The notes under the pieces: generated by a model
Databases searched by the model: none
Told to the model about the DNA's origin: nothing
What the model saw: the letters and a program-made list of their open reading frames with translations, nothing else
In this document: positions 17,572-26,820 of the stretch, in pieces
How the letters are laid out: each line of letters begins with the position of its first letter
Position numbering within the stretch: position 1 is the stretch's first letter
Origin: Vibrio sp. CAU 1672
Lineage (GTDB): Bacteria > Pseudomonadota > Gammaproteobacteria > Enterobacterales > Vibrionaceae
DNA: 51,423 nt
Reading direction: 5' to 3'
NCBI RefSeq assembly: GCF_029223195.1
Contig: NZ_JARHUF010000006.1
Span: 1 to 51,423 of the forward strand
Position numbers and translations under genes: made by a program

Positions 17572-19170
17572 TCAGGCTTTTGCGAGCCGTTTGGCTATGA
17601 ACTGCGGTTCGGTGCGCATGCCCATCACTAAGCTGATACACATGGTCAGCAGAATAAAGGTAAACGGTAAACCGGTGGAAATGGTGCCGGCCTGCAGGGC
17701 CTGCATCGCCTCTGTGCCGCCAACCCAGAGCAATACTGCTGCTATGGCACCTTCGATGGTTGCCCAGAAGACACGCTGTGGCACCGGGGCATCCACTTTG
17801 CCACCTGCGGTGATGCTATCTATTACCAGTGAGGCAGAATCGGATGAGGTAATAAAGAATACCATGATCAAGACAATCGAAATAACCGACAACCACGTGC
17901 TCATTGGCATGGCTTCATAAGCATAGAAGAGTGACAAGGTGATATCACTCAGGCCATTGGTGCCCAGTTCGCCGACTTTGTTCATCACCTGATCGATAGC
18001 CAAGCCACCAAACGCCGACATCCAAATCAGGGTGATGGCGGTTGGGATCAGAATGACAGCGGTCAGGAACTCACGCACAGTGCGTCCTTTGGACACGCGT
18101 GCGATAAACATACCGACACATGGCGACCAGGAGATCCACCACGCCCAGTAGAAGACCGTCCAGCCGTGCATCCAGGTTTCGTCTTCCCGCCCGAGAGGGT
18201 TACTCAGCGGGATAATGTTTTCAATATAGCTCATCAAGGTGGTCGGGATGGTGCTTAGGGCAACAGCCAAACCGACAATAATCACAAAGAACAGCAGCGC
18301 GAATGCAACACCTAAATTGATGTTACTCAGGACTTTAACGCCACCATCGATCCCTCGCACGACAGAAACAACCGCAAGTGCGGTGACAAATGTAATAACT
18401 GTCAGCTGTAACCCAAGGCCATTGTCAATTCCCATTACATGGCTGATACCACTCGCAGCCTGCTGGGCACCAAAACCGAGTGAGGTGGCCAGGCCGAACA
18501 GCGTCGCAATCACGGTCAGAACATCAATCACATGGCCAAACCAGCCCCAGGTACGATCGCCTAACAGTGGGTAAAAGGCGGAGCGCATCGATAGCGGCAA
18601 GCCTTTGTTAAAGGCAAAAAAGGCCATTGAGAGGGCCACGACGGCGTAGATAGCCCAAGGATGTAAACCCCAGTGGAACATAGTGGCGCCGAGCGCAAGT
18701 TGGCGGGCTTCTTCAGTAAAAGGCTCAACACCTAATGGCGTTTCATACCAGCCGGTGAAATACGCAACCGGCTCAGCGACCCCCCAGAACATCAGGCCAA
18801 TGCCCATCCCTGCGGCGAAGAGCATGGAGATCCATGACAGGGTTGAGTGTTCCGGTTTTGCTTGTTCACCGCCAAGCCGGATTTTGCCAAATGGTGAAAA
18901 GATCAGGCACAGGCAGAACACCAGAAAGGCGTTACCTGCCCACATAAAGATTTGGTCAAATGAGTTGATGATCTGCCATTTCATGCCGTCAAGGCCGGCT
19001 TTTGCCGTGGCAGGATCGACGATAAGAAGAGCGACCAAAAATAAAATGATCAGTCCGGCACTGGTACCAAAAACAGGGTTATGTACATCAAACCCCCATT
19101 TCTGAACGTTGTCCTGGCCGATCGTATAATCAGTATTTTCTATACTGTATTTATCCTTCGTTTTAGACAT
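17572..19170 (-). CDS. BCCT-family betaine/carnitine/choline transporter
   Basis: A 532-aa inner-membrane symporter for quaternary ammonium osmolytes such as glycine betaine or choline. Twelve hydrophobic segments are visible. The family signatures include GMGIGLMFWGVAEP near 115-130 and a tryptophan-rich substrate-box stretch (YWAWWISWSPCVGMF) followed by IARVSKGRTVREF. The start has a good GAGGA site. The C-terminal tail is short, unlike the long regulatory tail of BetT, so it is closer to the marine Vibrio BCCT group. Substrate cannot be fixed from sequence. Confidence 0.93.
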   Translation of the reverse strand: MSKTKDKYSIENTDYTIGQDNVQKWGFDVHNPVFGTSAGLIILFLVALLIVDPATAKAGLDGMKWQIINSFDQIFMWAGNAFLVFCLCLIFSPFGKIRLGGEQAKPEHSTLSWISMLFAAGMGIGLMFWGVAEPVAYFTGWYETPLGVEPFTEEARQLALGATMFHWGLHPWAIYAVVALSMAFFAFNKGLPLSMRSAFYPLLGDRTWGWFGHVIDVLTVIATLFGLATSLGFGAQQAASGISHVMGIDNGLGLQLTVITFVTALAVVSVVRGIDGGVKVLSNINLGVAFALLFFVIIVGLAVALSTIPTTLMSYIENIIPLSNPLGREDETWMHGWTVFYWAWWISWSPCVGMFIARVSKGRTVREFLTAVILIPTAITLIWMSAFGGLAIDQVMNKVGELGTNGLSDITLSLFYAYEAMPMSTWLSVISIVLIMVFFITSSDSASLVIDSITAGGKVDAPVPQRVFWATIEGAIAAVLLWVGGTEAMQALQAGTISTGLPFTFILLTMCISLVMGMRTEPQFIAKRLAKA

Positions 19171-19631
19171 TGTTCCTCACAAACTGCTTAGAGCACTAAT
19201 GAATTAATTGTGGCGCAATATAACACTCCTGAGCTTAAATGGCTAATTTGATGGCTTTTATCGCAATTTATGCAAATTAATATTTCATAAAACAATGTGT
19301 GCACGAAAGATATGAACTCAAATAATAAGAGTTCAAAAGGCTGAAGGGGAGGCTCCTGTTAAGTAACTCAGCCGGCTACAATCAAGGTAATGATGAAGTA
19401 CCCGCTTGGGGTAGGGAGGTTGTCGGATAGAGGTGAAGCAAGCGTGGTTTTGTGTGGGCAGAGCAGGGCGGCGCTGGGGTTGTTGTCGTATTTTTAGCCA
19501 AATTTAAGCGACGGCTACAAAAAAGGGGGTGGGGCTTCCGCCGGTGATGAGTTTGGGCGATCGCAATCCAGGCAGGTTGCTTTACTCCAGATACAAAAAA
19601 AGAGAGCCGAAGCTCTCTTTTCTAAGGTGTA
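19171..19631. other. Intergenic region upstream of the BCCT gene
   Basis: The first 150 bases after the BCCT start are AT-rich and should carry its promoter. The next 250 bases are GC-richer and show no credible open frame. The tRNA-Pro terminator occupies 19595-19622. Nothing else could be identified. Confidence 0.5.
19595..19622 (-). terminator. Terminator of tRNA-Pro
   Basis: On the minus strand a GAGAGC stem closes a TTCG tetraloop (AGAGAGC with GCTCTCT, 19601-19618) and is followed by seven T residues. It is 10-15 bases past the tRNA 3' end. Confidence 0.9.
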
Positions 19632-19708
19632 TGGTCGGACTGACTGGATTTGAACCAGCGACCCCCGACACCCCATGACGGTGCGCTACCAGGCTGCGCT
19701 ACAGTCCG
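19632..19708 (-). tRNA. proL: tRNA-Pro(GGG)
   Basis: A 77-base tRNA with encoded CCA. The acceptor stem is CGGACTG/CAGTCCG. The D-arm is AGCGCAGCCTGGTAGCGC. The anticodon arm (CCGTCATGGGGTGTCGG) matches the E. coli proL type and gives anticodon GGG, reading CCC/CCT. It is a single-gene unit. Confidence 0.95.
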
Positions 19709-19716
19709 ATGTGCAT

Positions 19717-19745
19717 AAGCTAAAACGAAAGGAGTCATTCGTCAA
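19717..19745 (-). promoter_or_regulatory. tRNA-Pro promoter
   Basis: On the minus strand, TTGACG (19745-19740) and TAGCTT (19722-19717) are 17 bases apart. The tRNA begins 8 bases after the -10 element, which fits a short-leader stable-RNA promoter. Confidence 0.65.
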
Positions 19746-19908
19746 GCCCTTGTTTCAAAGCAATAAAGTTTATTTGAATCAATTGCATATTTTAGAACCG
19801 GTTTATGCGTGGCAAAAAACCTTATGGCTTGTCTGTGTTTGTTCCTGCTTAGCTGTGCTAGCGTAAGCCCTAGAACGATGGAAAGTGTTTTTGTGGGGTG
19901 GGATGATG

Positions 19909-21381
19909 ATGTCGGTGTTGGGATCTGTACGGTTAAGTCAGCGCTATGCGGGGTTGCCTGATAGCTTTTATCGCTTGGTTAAACCTCAGCCACTACAAAA
20001 CAGCCGCTGGGTGATCTGGAATGGGGCGTTGGCTGATCGGTTTCATTTACCCGAAAAGGCCGGGCACCCGGAGCTGCTCAAGATTTTTTCCGGGCAGTGT
20101 GTACCAGCGGTATTTCAACCGTTAGCAATGAAGTATGCGGGTCATCAGTTCGGGGTTTACAACCCGGATCTGGGGGACGGACGCGGGTTGCTGTTGGCGG
20201 AAATCCAACACCGTAGTGGTACCTGGTATGATATTCACCTTAAAGGTGCCGGGTTAACCCCTTACTCACGGATGGGGGATGGCCGCGCGGTGCTGCGCTC
20301 TACAGTGCGTGAATACTTGTGCAGCGAGGCCATGGCGGGCTTAGGCATACCGACCACCCGGGCGTTAGGCTTGATCACCAGTGACACCCTGGTGTACCGG
20401 GAAAGAGCGGAAAGCGGGGCGCTACTGATCCGGCTGGCTGAGACCCATCTTCGCATCGGCCATTTCGAACACTTCTTTTACACCAATCAGTTGGATGAGC
20501 TGCGGCTGTTGGCGGATAAAGTTATTGAGTGGCATATGCCAGAGTGCACGGCGGCGGCGAACCCGTATGCGGCGATGTTCGATAACATTGTCGAGAGCAC
20601 CGCGACCATGATCGCCTATTGGCAGGCCTACGGGTTTGCCCATGGGGTGATGAATACTGATAATATGTCGATCCTCGGGCAGACGTTCGACTACGGGCCA
20701 TTCGGCTTTTTGGATGATTATGAGCCCGGTTATGTTTGTAATCATTCCGATTACCAGGGGCGCTACGCATTTGATCAACAGCCCCGGATAGCATTGTGGA
20801 ACCTGTCGGCGCTGGCACATGCCCTTTCTCCGCTGGTGGTGCGGCAGGATCTGGAAAGCGCATTGAGCCGCTTTGACGTTCATTTAACTCGGGTGTTCAG
20901 CCAGTTAATGCGCCGTAAACTGGGGCTACACACCAAGATGGCCGATGACGGCCGCTTATTCGAAGCGATGTTTGATCTACTGGAAAACAATCACACTGAT
21001 TACACCCGTTTTTTCCGCGAAATTTCGAATTTGGATCGTCAGGCACAGCACAATGTGACCGATTTGTTTATTGACCGTGAAGCCGCTTCTGCCTGGCTGG
21101 TGCGCTACCTGGCACGTTGTGAGCTGGAAGTGGACGCTCAGGGGCAACCTGTCCCAACCGCGCGGCGATGTGAACAGATGCGCCAGGCCAATCCGAAATA
21201 CATATTACGTAACTACCTGGCGCAGCAGGCGATCGAGCAGGCAGAGGCGGGGGATTTTAGTCAGGTGGCGCAACTCGCTGAGTTACTTAAGCGGCCTTTT
21301 GATGAACAGCCAGAATATGAACACTATGCTCAGTTACCTCCTGAGTGGGGTAAGAAAATGGCCATCAGCTGTTCATCATAA
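19909..21381 (+). CDS. selO: SelO/YdiU protein adenylyltransferase (AMPylase)
   Basis: A pseudokinase-fold enzyme that transfers AMP from ATP to Ser, Thr or Tyr of target proteins, linked to redox stress. The 490-aa protein shows the SelO signatures: [18 protein letters not shown] (about 80-100), [20 protein letters not shown], and the metal-binding [21 protein letters not shown]. It ends in Cys-Ser-Ser; in eukaryotic SelO this cysteine position is selenocysteine, here it is an ordinary TGT Cys codon. I chose the third of three successive ATGs (19909, MSVLGSV) because GGTGGG stands 6 bases before it; GTG 19885 is also open. No operon partner. Confidence 0.94.
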   Translation: MSVLGSVRLSQRYAGLPDSFYRLVKPQPLQNSRWVIWNGALADRFHLPEKAGHPELLKIFSGQCVPAVFQPLAMKYAGHQFGVYNPDLGDGRGLLLAEIQHRSGTWYDIHLKGAGLTPYSRMGDGRAVLRSTVREYLCSEAMAGLGIPTTRALGLITSDTLVYRERAESGALLIRLAETHLRIGHFEHFFYTNQLDELRLLADKVIEWHMPECTAAANPYAAMFDNIVESTATMIAYWQAYGFAHGVMNTDNMSILGQTFDYGPFGFLDDYEPGYVCNHSDYQGRYAFDQQPRIALWNLSALAHALSPLVVRQDLESALSRFDVHLTRVFSQLMRRKLGLHTKMADDGRLFEAMFDLLENNHTDYTRFFREISNLDRQAQHNVTDLFIDREAASAWLVRYLARCELEVDAQGQPVPTARRCEQMRQANPKYILRNYLAQQAIEQAEAGDFSQVAQLAELLKRPFDEQPEYEHYAQLPPEWGKKMAISCSS

Positions 21382-21422
21382 TGGCAACCGGGAAGCGATG
21401 CCCCTCCCGGCTGGGTTGCCCA

Positions 21423-22058
21423 TTACTGGTTTTGGTCTGATGGTGGGGAAGTTCTCGCTGAGCTTACTTCATCGGTCTCCTCATACCCCCTCAGCATGGT
21501 TTTAATATGTGCCAGCGGTGTATCTCCGGTGGTTGTCATGTATACATGACCGATTAGGAACGCCAGGATCAGGAATGCCGCGATTAAGTGCAAAGTCGCA
21601 ATCATACCCAGTGATAACATGCCTAGCCCCCAGCTTTCCCATTGGGCGTAGAAAAGCAGCAGTAGGCCTGTCACCCAAATCACCGGTGCCATCAACAGTT
21701 TCCAGGTTAGATAGGCCATGCGTTGCAGTGGGTTGTGCTTTCTTTGCACCGACGGGTGGAACGGGTAGGGGGCTCCTTTGAAGATGCCAGAGGAGTAATA
21801 ACGTAGCATCGTGCTGATTTTGTCAGGTGTTGGGAGATATTGCCGCCACTCGCCGGTGGTAAAGTGCCAGAAGATGGCAAATACCCACAGCCCCATCAGC
21901 ATAAATGCACAATATTCATGCCAAAGCACCGCCCGGCCAAAGCCAAGCAGCTTGTATGAGCCGTGTATTTCGAACCCGGTGATAAGCATAAAGATCATCA
22001 GTAGTGATTGGCTCCAATGCCAAAAGCGTTCAAATCGTTTGTATAAGACTACTTTCAT
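21423..22058 (-). CDS. Membrane cytochrome b (cytochrome b561-type domain)
   Basis: A 211-aa integral membrane protein with four or five hydrophobic segments and histidines placed as di-haem ligands (ERFWHWSQ at the N-terminus, LWHEYCAF, and LIGHVYMT near the end). Such subunits move electrons between the quinone pool and a periplasmic partner. It starts 11 bases after the octahaem cytochrome gene, with GGAG before its ATG, so the two are one operon. I infer that it passes electrons from (mena)quinol to the octahaem protein. The C-terminal 15 residues are hydrophilic and cytoplasmic. Confidence 0.88.
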   Translation of the reverse strand: MKVVLYKRFERFWHWSQSLLMIFMLITGFEIHGSYKLLGFGRAVLWHEYCAFMLMGLWVFAIFWHFTTGEWRQYLPTPDKISTMLRYYSSGIFKGAPYPFHPSVQRKHNPLQRMAYLTWKLLMAPVIWVTGLLLLFYAQWESWGLGMLSLGMIATLHLIAAFLILAFLIGHVYMTTTGDTPLAHIKTMLRGYEETDEVSSARTSPPSDQNQ

Positions 22059-22069
22059 CGCTTCGCTCC

Positions 22070-23650
22070 TTATGTGTTATTACGGCGAGCCAAAATTCTG
22101 AACAAGCCATGGCAAAGTGAGATCACTAAGGTAAATATCACGACGGTCCAGCCTAAACTGTCGATCCAGTCATTCGCGGACTGTGCCGGAATGTAAAAAC
22201 CGGAGAGTTTCGTTAATCGGCCATTTGCGTTGTGGCAGTCAGCACAGCGGAGCGCTTTGTCTTTCGGGGCCACCATGTGTACGATTGGGAAGTGGTATCG
22301 GGTATCCACAAACGTCAGTTCACCACTGTAGTTTTGCTCTGAGGCTTGCATACCGGCAACGGCCGCTTTTTGCCAGTCAAAATGCTTCCAGAAGGCATTA
22401 CTGTCTTTACCAAATAAGTGTGGTGTCACCATCAAATGGTTTTCGCTGTCATAAGGTTGTTTGCTACGCATGATTTTAAACGGCCACACGCGACTGTCTT
22501 TATCACCACATGCTCCTTGTGGCATGGTTAGTGCGATAACGCCATTGTCATCGGGGTAAACCTGCTCTCCGAGTACGGTATAGCTCATGTCGCCGTTGAA
22601 ACAGGCATAGTCCGGCGTGACGTTACGTTGCCAGGTGAAATGACCTTTTTTCGGGGTAAAAGTAACGTAGCCTTCGTTGTCCTTGGTGGTCTTCTGCGAT
22701 TTGTCACCGGCTGTTGACCAGTCCCATCCTGTTTTGGTTTTACGCTCGCGAGCATACTCCGGAACATGACAAGTCGAACACGCGATGCTGCTGACGTGCT
22801 CATTTAGCCGGTTGGCCAGCCTGTTGCCTTGATGCGGGGTAAGGCCATGACAGGATTCACAAGAAGCCCGGTTTTGATCCCCGTGTCCGGGGTAGTCGAT
22901 ACCGTCCAGATCTTTGGCATTGATCTGATAACGGGATCCGGCAGTGTTGTGGCCACTGGTAGTATGGCAGTCATGACAGGCAAACCCTGCTCCGTCTGAG
23001 GACATATGCACATCCAGATCACGAGAGGGGTGGAGTAAGCTGGAGTCAAGGTCGCCATGTTTTACGCCATCGCCGCCCCCGCCGTAAAAATGGCAAGAGC
23101 CACACGTCGCTTTGCTTGGGCTCCCAACGCTTTGTGCGGCGTTGGCCAGGTCGACGGCCGGAAGTGTTTTACCAGAGCCTTTAGGCCACTCTTTATCTTG
23201 ATAATTGGGGTGGCCGGCATCGGTGGGGAACTTGCGATATTGGCCTGAATTATCGTGACAGGCGAGGCAGTCAACATTGCGTTGTGAGGTAAAATCAAAC
23301 GTGTTGTCCCGCCAGCCATATCCGATATGGCAACTGGTACATCGAGGTTCATTCGATGCGGTTGAGATACAGAAGTTGTTGATAACTTGTTTTTTGCCCA
23401 CCACTTTGTCTCCGAACCCGGCGTCAAAGGCCCATGTCCAGTGGGTGGTCTGATGGATTTGTTTGGCGGCTTCTGTGTGGCATTCCAGACAGGCCTGTGT
23501 CACCTCCGGTCCTGTTGAAAATGGTTTTTGCAGTTCACTGAACTGGGAGTGGTCTGCGGTTGATAGGGTACTTTGCGCAACTAGCGCTGAACTCCATCCA
23601 CAGGCGCATATGAGTAAAGTTAAAAATGTACAGCGCAAAATCCGGCTCAT
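22070..23650 (-). CDS. Octahaem c-type cytochrome, tetrathionate reductase (Otr) family
   Basis: A periplasmic multihaem protein of 526 aa. A signal peptide covers about residues 1-25 (ending ALVAQ). Exactly eight CXXCH haem motifs are present (CLECH, CTSCH, CLACH, CGSCH, CHDCH, CESCH, CSTCH, CADCH), plus a C-terminal membrane anchor (IDSLGWTVVIFTLVISLCH region). This matches the octahaem tetrathionate reductase family known from Shewanella, able to reduce tetrathionate, nitrite or hydroxylamine in vitro. Here the protein is anchored and co-transcribed with a cytochrome b. An FNR-like box lies about 80-90 bases upstream of the ATG, indicating anaerobic induction. The physiological substrate is uncertain. 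Confidence 0.9.
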   Translation of the reverse strand: MSRILRCTFLTLLICACGWSSALVAQSTLSTADHSQFSELQKPFSTGPEVTQACLECHTEAAKQIHQTTHWTWAFDAGFGDKVVGKKQVINNFCISTASNEPRCTSCHIGYGWRDNTFDFTSQRNVDCLACHDNSGQYRKFPTDAGHPNYQDKEWPKGSGKTLPAVDLANAAQSVGSPSKATCGSCHFYGGGGDGVKHGDLDSSLLHPSRDLDVHMSSDGAGFACHDCHTTSGHNTAGSRYQINAKDLDGIDYPGHGDQNRASCESCHGLTPHQGNRLANRLNEHVSSIACSTCHVPEYARERKTKTGWDWSTAGDKSQKTTKDNEGYVTFTPKKGHFTWQRNVTPDYACFNGDMSYTVLGEQVYPDDNGVIALTMPQGACGDKDSRVWPFKIMRSKQPYDSENHLMVTPHLFGKDSNAFWKHFDWQKAAVAGMQASEQNYSGELTFVDTRYHFPIVHMVAPKDKALRCADCHNANGRLTKLSGFYIPAQSANDWIDSLGWTVVIFTLVISLCHGLFRILARRNNT

Positions 23651-23698
23651 ATTAGCATTCCTTTATTAAGCGTCACCTAACGTTTAGGAGGGAGTTGG

Positions 23699-23741
23699 TA
23701 AATAATCCACATTTATTCTGTGGTTTATTGAGCTTAATCAA
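23699..23741 (-). promoter_or_regulatory. FNR-like box and -10 element of the octahaem operon
   Basis: On the minus strand 23741-23728 reads TTGATTAAGCTCAA, a 9/10 match to the FNR consensus TTGATnnnnATCAA. A TTATTT hexamer at 23705-23700 would place the start site near 23693 and the box centre at about -41.5, the classical activating position. An 11-bp inverted repeat with one mismatch (23701-23729) overlaps this promoter. Confidence 0.6.
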
Positions 23742-23804
23742 TGGATAATGGTCAGGTGTAAAGAACCGTGACGGTTATTCTGATACCAAAGGAAGCGTTG
23801 TCGC

Positions 23805-23990
23805 TCACACCTCTTCGTCGATCGGTTTATGGCCGTGACGGCGGGGAGAGCGGGCAACCCGCCGTTCATACCCTAGCCAGTGTATCTTGTTGCGCCGTCG
23901 CTCCTTTTGGGAGCGGCGCTCCTGTAGGTACAGGCCGTCGACCAGGACAGTGTCAAGGATCATAGGAATGCGGATTTTTTCATTGATCAT
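23805..23990 (-). CDS. Small basic protein of unknown function
   Basis: A 61-aa open frame, beginning MINEKIRIPM, with a strong ribosome-binding site (AGGGGGA, about 6 bases before the ATG). An earlier ATG at 24014 lacks such a site. The second half is very rich in Arg and Lys (QERRSQKERRRNKIHWLGYE then RRVARSPRRHGHKPIDEEV), as in nucleic-acid-binding small proteins. No domain is recognised. It reads in the same direction as the octahaem operon, whose promoter starts about 65 bases after this gene's stop. Confidence 0.6.
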   Translation of the reverse strand: MINEKIRIPMILDTVLVDGLYLQERRSQKERRRNKIHWLGYERRVARSPRRHGHKPIDEEV

Positions 23991-24344
23991 CGGCAGTCCC
24001 CCTGTTTTAACCAAGTTTATATAAGTTTAGACCGTGGCTTAGCATATTGGCGTTGGGTGAGGTGTGACCACAAGGTAACGGTAAAGTCAGTCTGCTGGTG
24101 CAGACTTTGGTCGCGACGGTGCCAGACCTATTGTCCGCCTGAGTGAGATCGCGCACATTAAGTAGAAGGTGAAAAAAATCAGTAAAATACAACCAGGTTG
24201 CGACAGACTTACGCTCTCACGCTTTTCTGCAAAGAAATGTTAATAGTTTGTAGGCGTGATTGGCGAAATAGTTTCCAATTCTGCGGAATAAAACAAGAGC
24301 AAGATCTCTTTTTACGCTTTTCAACAAAAAAAGCTGTCGATTCT

Positions 24345-24372
24345 CTTGAAAAAGTCGCTATTGTCCCCATTC
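24345..24372 (+). promoter_or_regulatory. Sigma-32-like heat-shock promoter upstream of tig
   Basis: CTTGAAA at 24345-24351 and CCCCATTC at 24365-24372 are 13 bases apart. This closely matches the sigma-32 consensus (CTTGAAA, 11-16 bases, CCCCATnT). The only downstream gene on this strand is tig, about 340 bases on. Confidence 0.6.
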
Positions 24373-24674
24373 TAGATAGGGCGGGCCGGGAACAGCACAA
24401 AATTGGTCAAATTTGTGGTGGGTCTTGGAGAATTTAGTACAGAGTCTGCACACATAGTGGCGATTGGCTCGACAGGTTAGCAACAGATCGCTAGAATGTC
24501 GCGTCTAAAAATTCTGTCCTGAGGCTAATAGGAGATACCTTTGGTGCAAAACGCCGAAGATATCACTGATTAGTCCGGTGCTGACTATCAGCGTCGATAC
24601 TCGAATTTAGTTAAGGTGTTCGGACAGAACACAACACAAGGATGCAGCGTACACTCAAGGAGTTGCGCTCATAC

Positions 24675-24702
24675 GCTCGGACTGACCGAGCCACTTTAGA
24701 GG
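24675..24702 (+). promoter_or_regulatory. Hairpin and ribosome-binding site before tig
   Basis: A 6-bp perfect stem (24675-24680 with 24686-24691) with a 5-base loop is followed by AGAGG at 24698-24702, ten bases before the tig ATG. The stem may keep the site free or protect the leader. Confidence 0.4.
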
Positions 24703-24712
24703 TTTATATATA

Positions 24713-26017
24713 ATGCAAGTTACTGTTGAAACGCTAGAAGGCCTAGAGCGCCGTCTAAACATTACTGTTCCAGCTGCAAACATCGAAGATGCTGTAACAG
24801 CTGAACTACGCAACATCGCTAAAAACCGTCGTTTCGATGGTTTCCGTAAGGGTAAAGTGCCTCTAAAAATGGTTGCTAAGATGTACGGTAAAGCAGTACG
24901 TCAAGACGTTCTTGGTGAAGTAATGCAACGTCACTTCATCGAAGCGATCGTGAAAGAGAAAATTAATCCAGCAGGCGCGCCAACTTTCGCTCCAGTTGAA
25001 AATAAAGAAGGTGAAGACCTTGTTTTCAACGCAACTTTCGAAGTTTACCCAGAAGTTGAGCTAAAAGGCCTGGAAAACATCGCAGTTGAAAAGCCACTGA
25101 CTGAAGTAAAAGACGCAGACGTAGAAGAGATGATCAACACGCTACGTAAGCAACAAGCGACTTGGACTGAAGTAGAAGAAGCTGCAACAGCTGGCATGCG
25201 CGCTACTATCGATTTTGTTGGCTCTATCGACGGTGAAGAGTTCGACGGCGGTAAAGCTGAGAACTTCCCACTAGAAATGGGCGCAGGTCGCATGATCCCA
25301 GGTTTCGAAGACGGTATCGAAGGTAAAACCAAAGGTATGGAATTCGAAATCGACGTGACTTTCCCAGAAGATTACCACGCTGAAAACCTAAAAGGTAAAG
25401 CAGCTAAGTTCGCAATCAAAGTGAACAAAGTTGAAGCACGTGAGCTGCCAGAACTGAACGACGAGTTTGTGGCTAAGTTCGGTGTAGCAGAAGGCGGTGT
25501 TGACGCGCTTAAAGCTGAAGTGCGTAAGAACATGGAGCGTGAACTGAAGCAAGCAGTTAAGACTCGCATCAAAGAGCAGGCACTTGACGGCCTGGTTAAA
25601 GAAAACGACATCGACGTTCCTGCTGCTCTTATCGACCAGGAAATCGGTGCTCTGCGTCAGCAAGCTGCTCAACGTTTCGGTGGCAACCCAGAAGCTGCTG
25701 CTCAGCTTCCACGTGAACTGTTTGAAGAGCAAGCTAAGCGTCGCGTAGTTGTTGGCCTACTACTTGGCGAAGTGATCAAGTCTGAAGAGCTAAAAGCTGA
25801 CGACGAGAAAGTTAAAGCGCTAATCGAAGAGATGGCGACTGCTTACGAAGATCCAACTGAAGTTGTTGCTTACTACGAGCAGAACGAGCAGATGATGAAC
25901 AACATGCGCAATGTTGCTCTAGAAGAGCAAGCTATCGACGCGATCATCGCTAAAGCACAGGTTACGGAAAAAGAAGTTGGCTTCAACGAGCTAATGAACC
26001 AACAACCTGCTGCTTAA
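24713..26017 (+). CDS. tig: Trigger factor
   Basis: A ribosome-bound chaperone and prolyl isomerase that meets nascent chains at the exit tunnel. The 434-aa protein has the usual three parts. The N-terminal ribosome-binding domain includes the signature FRKGKVP (residues 44-50). The FKBP-type isomerase domain spans about 150-240 ([20 protein letters not shown] region, with [11 protein letters not shown]). The C-terminal helical arms make the chaperone cradle. Codons are strongly biased (many CTA, GAA, CGT), as expected of a highly expressed gene. It heads the tig-clpP-clpX-lon cluster found throughout gamma-proteobacteria. Confidence 0.98.
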   Translation: MQVTVETLEGLERRLNITVPAANIEDAVTAELRNIAKNRRFDGFRKGKVPLKMVAKMYGKAVRQDVLGEVMQRHFIEAIVKEKINPAGAPTFAPVENKEGEDLVFNATFEVYPEVELKGLENIAVEKPLTEVKDADVEEMINTLRKQQATWTEVEEAATAGMRATIDFVGSIDGEEFDGGKAENFPLEMGAGRMIPGFEDGIEGKTKGMEFEIDVTFPEDYHAENLKGKAAKFAIKVNKVEARELPELNDEFVAKFGVAEGGVDALKAEVRKNMERELKQAVKTRIKEQALDGLVKENDIDVPAALIDQEIGALRQQAAQRFGGNPEAAAQLPRELFEEQAKRRVVVGLLLGEVIKSEELKADDEKVKALIEEMATAYEDPTEVVAYYEQNEQMMNNMRNVALEEQAIDAIIAKAQVTEKEVGFNELMNQQPAA

Positions 26018-26040
26018 TAAGCAATATCTTGTGTAGAAGG

Positions 26041-26108
26041 TTGACTAAACGTTAACTATTCTGCTAACAATGGTCCGTATGATATTTATCATCCGGGCCA
26101 TTTATTTT
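26041..26108 (+). promoter_or_regulatory. Promoter and hairpin between tig and clpP
   Basis: TTGACT at 26041 is followed after 17-18 bases by TAACAA, a plausible clpP promoter. A long hairpin (26069-26077 with 26094-26102, and an inner 26079-26084 with 26087-26092) ends in TATTTTA. It lies only about 15-20 bases before the clpP ATG, so it may end the tig transcript or attenuate clpP. Confidence 0.45.
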
Positions 26109-26122
26109 AGGGACATAAGAAT

Positions 26123-26749
26123 ATGAGCTACCAAGAAAAAAATGCAATGTCACCAATTATTGACGCACTAGTACCAATGGTGGTGGAACAAACTTCCCGC
26201 GGTGAGCGCTCTTATGACATCTACTCACGTCTGTTGAAAGAGCGCGTGATTTTCCTGACCGGTCAAGTAGAAGACCACATGGCAAACCTTGTCGTGGCTC
26301 AGCTGCTTTTCTTAGAATCAGAAAACCCAGATAAAGACATTTTCTTATACATTAACTCACCAGGCGGCAGCGTCACTGCGGGTATGTCTATCTACGACAC
26401 CATGCAGTTCATCAAGCCTAATGTGAGTACGGTATGTATGGGGCAAGCGTGCTCTATGGGCGCGTTCCTGCTTGCCGGCGGTGCTCCGGGTAAGCGCTAC
26501 GTTCTGCCGAATTCACGCGTGATGATCCATCAGCCGTTGGGTGGTTTCCAGGGCCAGGCTTCTGATATTCAGATTCATGCTCAGGAAATTCTCAGCATCA
26601 AACATAAGCTGAACTCACTGTTAGCCGAACATACTGGCCAGCCACTAGAAGTGATTGAACGTGACACGGATCGTGACAACTTTATGTCCGGTGAGCAAGC
26701 GGTAGAGTATGGATTAGTGGATGCGGTTTTAACCCATCGCGGTGAGTAA
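26123..26749 (+). CDS. clpP: ATP-dependent Clp protease proteolytic subunit
   Basis: A serine peptidase that forms the two-ring, 14-subunit chamber docked by ClpX (or ClpA). The 208-aa length, with a short propeptide, equals the enteric protein. The catalytic triad is intact: S111 in QACSMGA, H136 in MIHQP, and D185 in DTDRDNF. The Pro-Gly-Gly oxyanion segment ([11 protein letters not shown]) is also present. clpX follows 71 bases later on the same strand. Together they degrade ssrA-tagged proteins and regulatory substrates. Confidence 0.98.
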   Translation: MSYQEKNAMSPIIDALVPMVVEQTSRGERSYDIYSRLLKERVIFLTGQVEDHMANLVVAQLLFLESENPDKDIFLYINSPGGSVTAGMSIYDTMQFIKPNVSTVCMGQACSMGAFLLAGGAPGKRYVLPNSRVMIHQPLGGFQGQASDIQIHAQEILSIKHKLNSLLAEHTGQPLEVIERDTDRDNFMSGEQAVEYGLVDAVLTHRGE

Positions 26750-26820
26750 GATAACCAGCGCATTTTGGTTAAAATTGATATACACTCAATCATAATGAGT
26801 AAAGGCTAAGAGGTTAGCGA

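Larger units (their letters stand above)
23991..24712. other. Long intergenic region upstream of tig
   Basis: About 720 bases without a credible gene; a short frame at 24198-24437 lacks a ribosome-binding site and family features. The part nearest 23991 should hold the promoter of the small basic protein. A sigma-32-like promoter is at 24345-24372. From there a leader of about 330 bases runs to tig, ending in a perfect hairpin at 24675-24691 (GCTCGG/CCGAGC) just before the AGAGG ribosome-binding site. Confidence 0.5.

Noticed and set aside
24198..24437. 79-aa plus-strand frame upstream of tig
   Set aside because: No ribosome-binding site, no family features, and it covers the sigma-32-like promoter.
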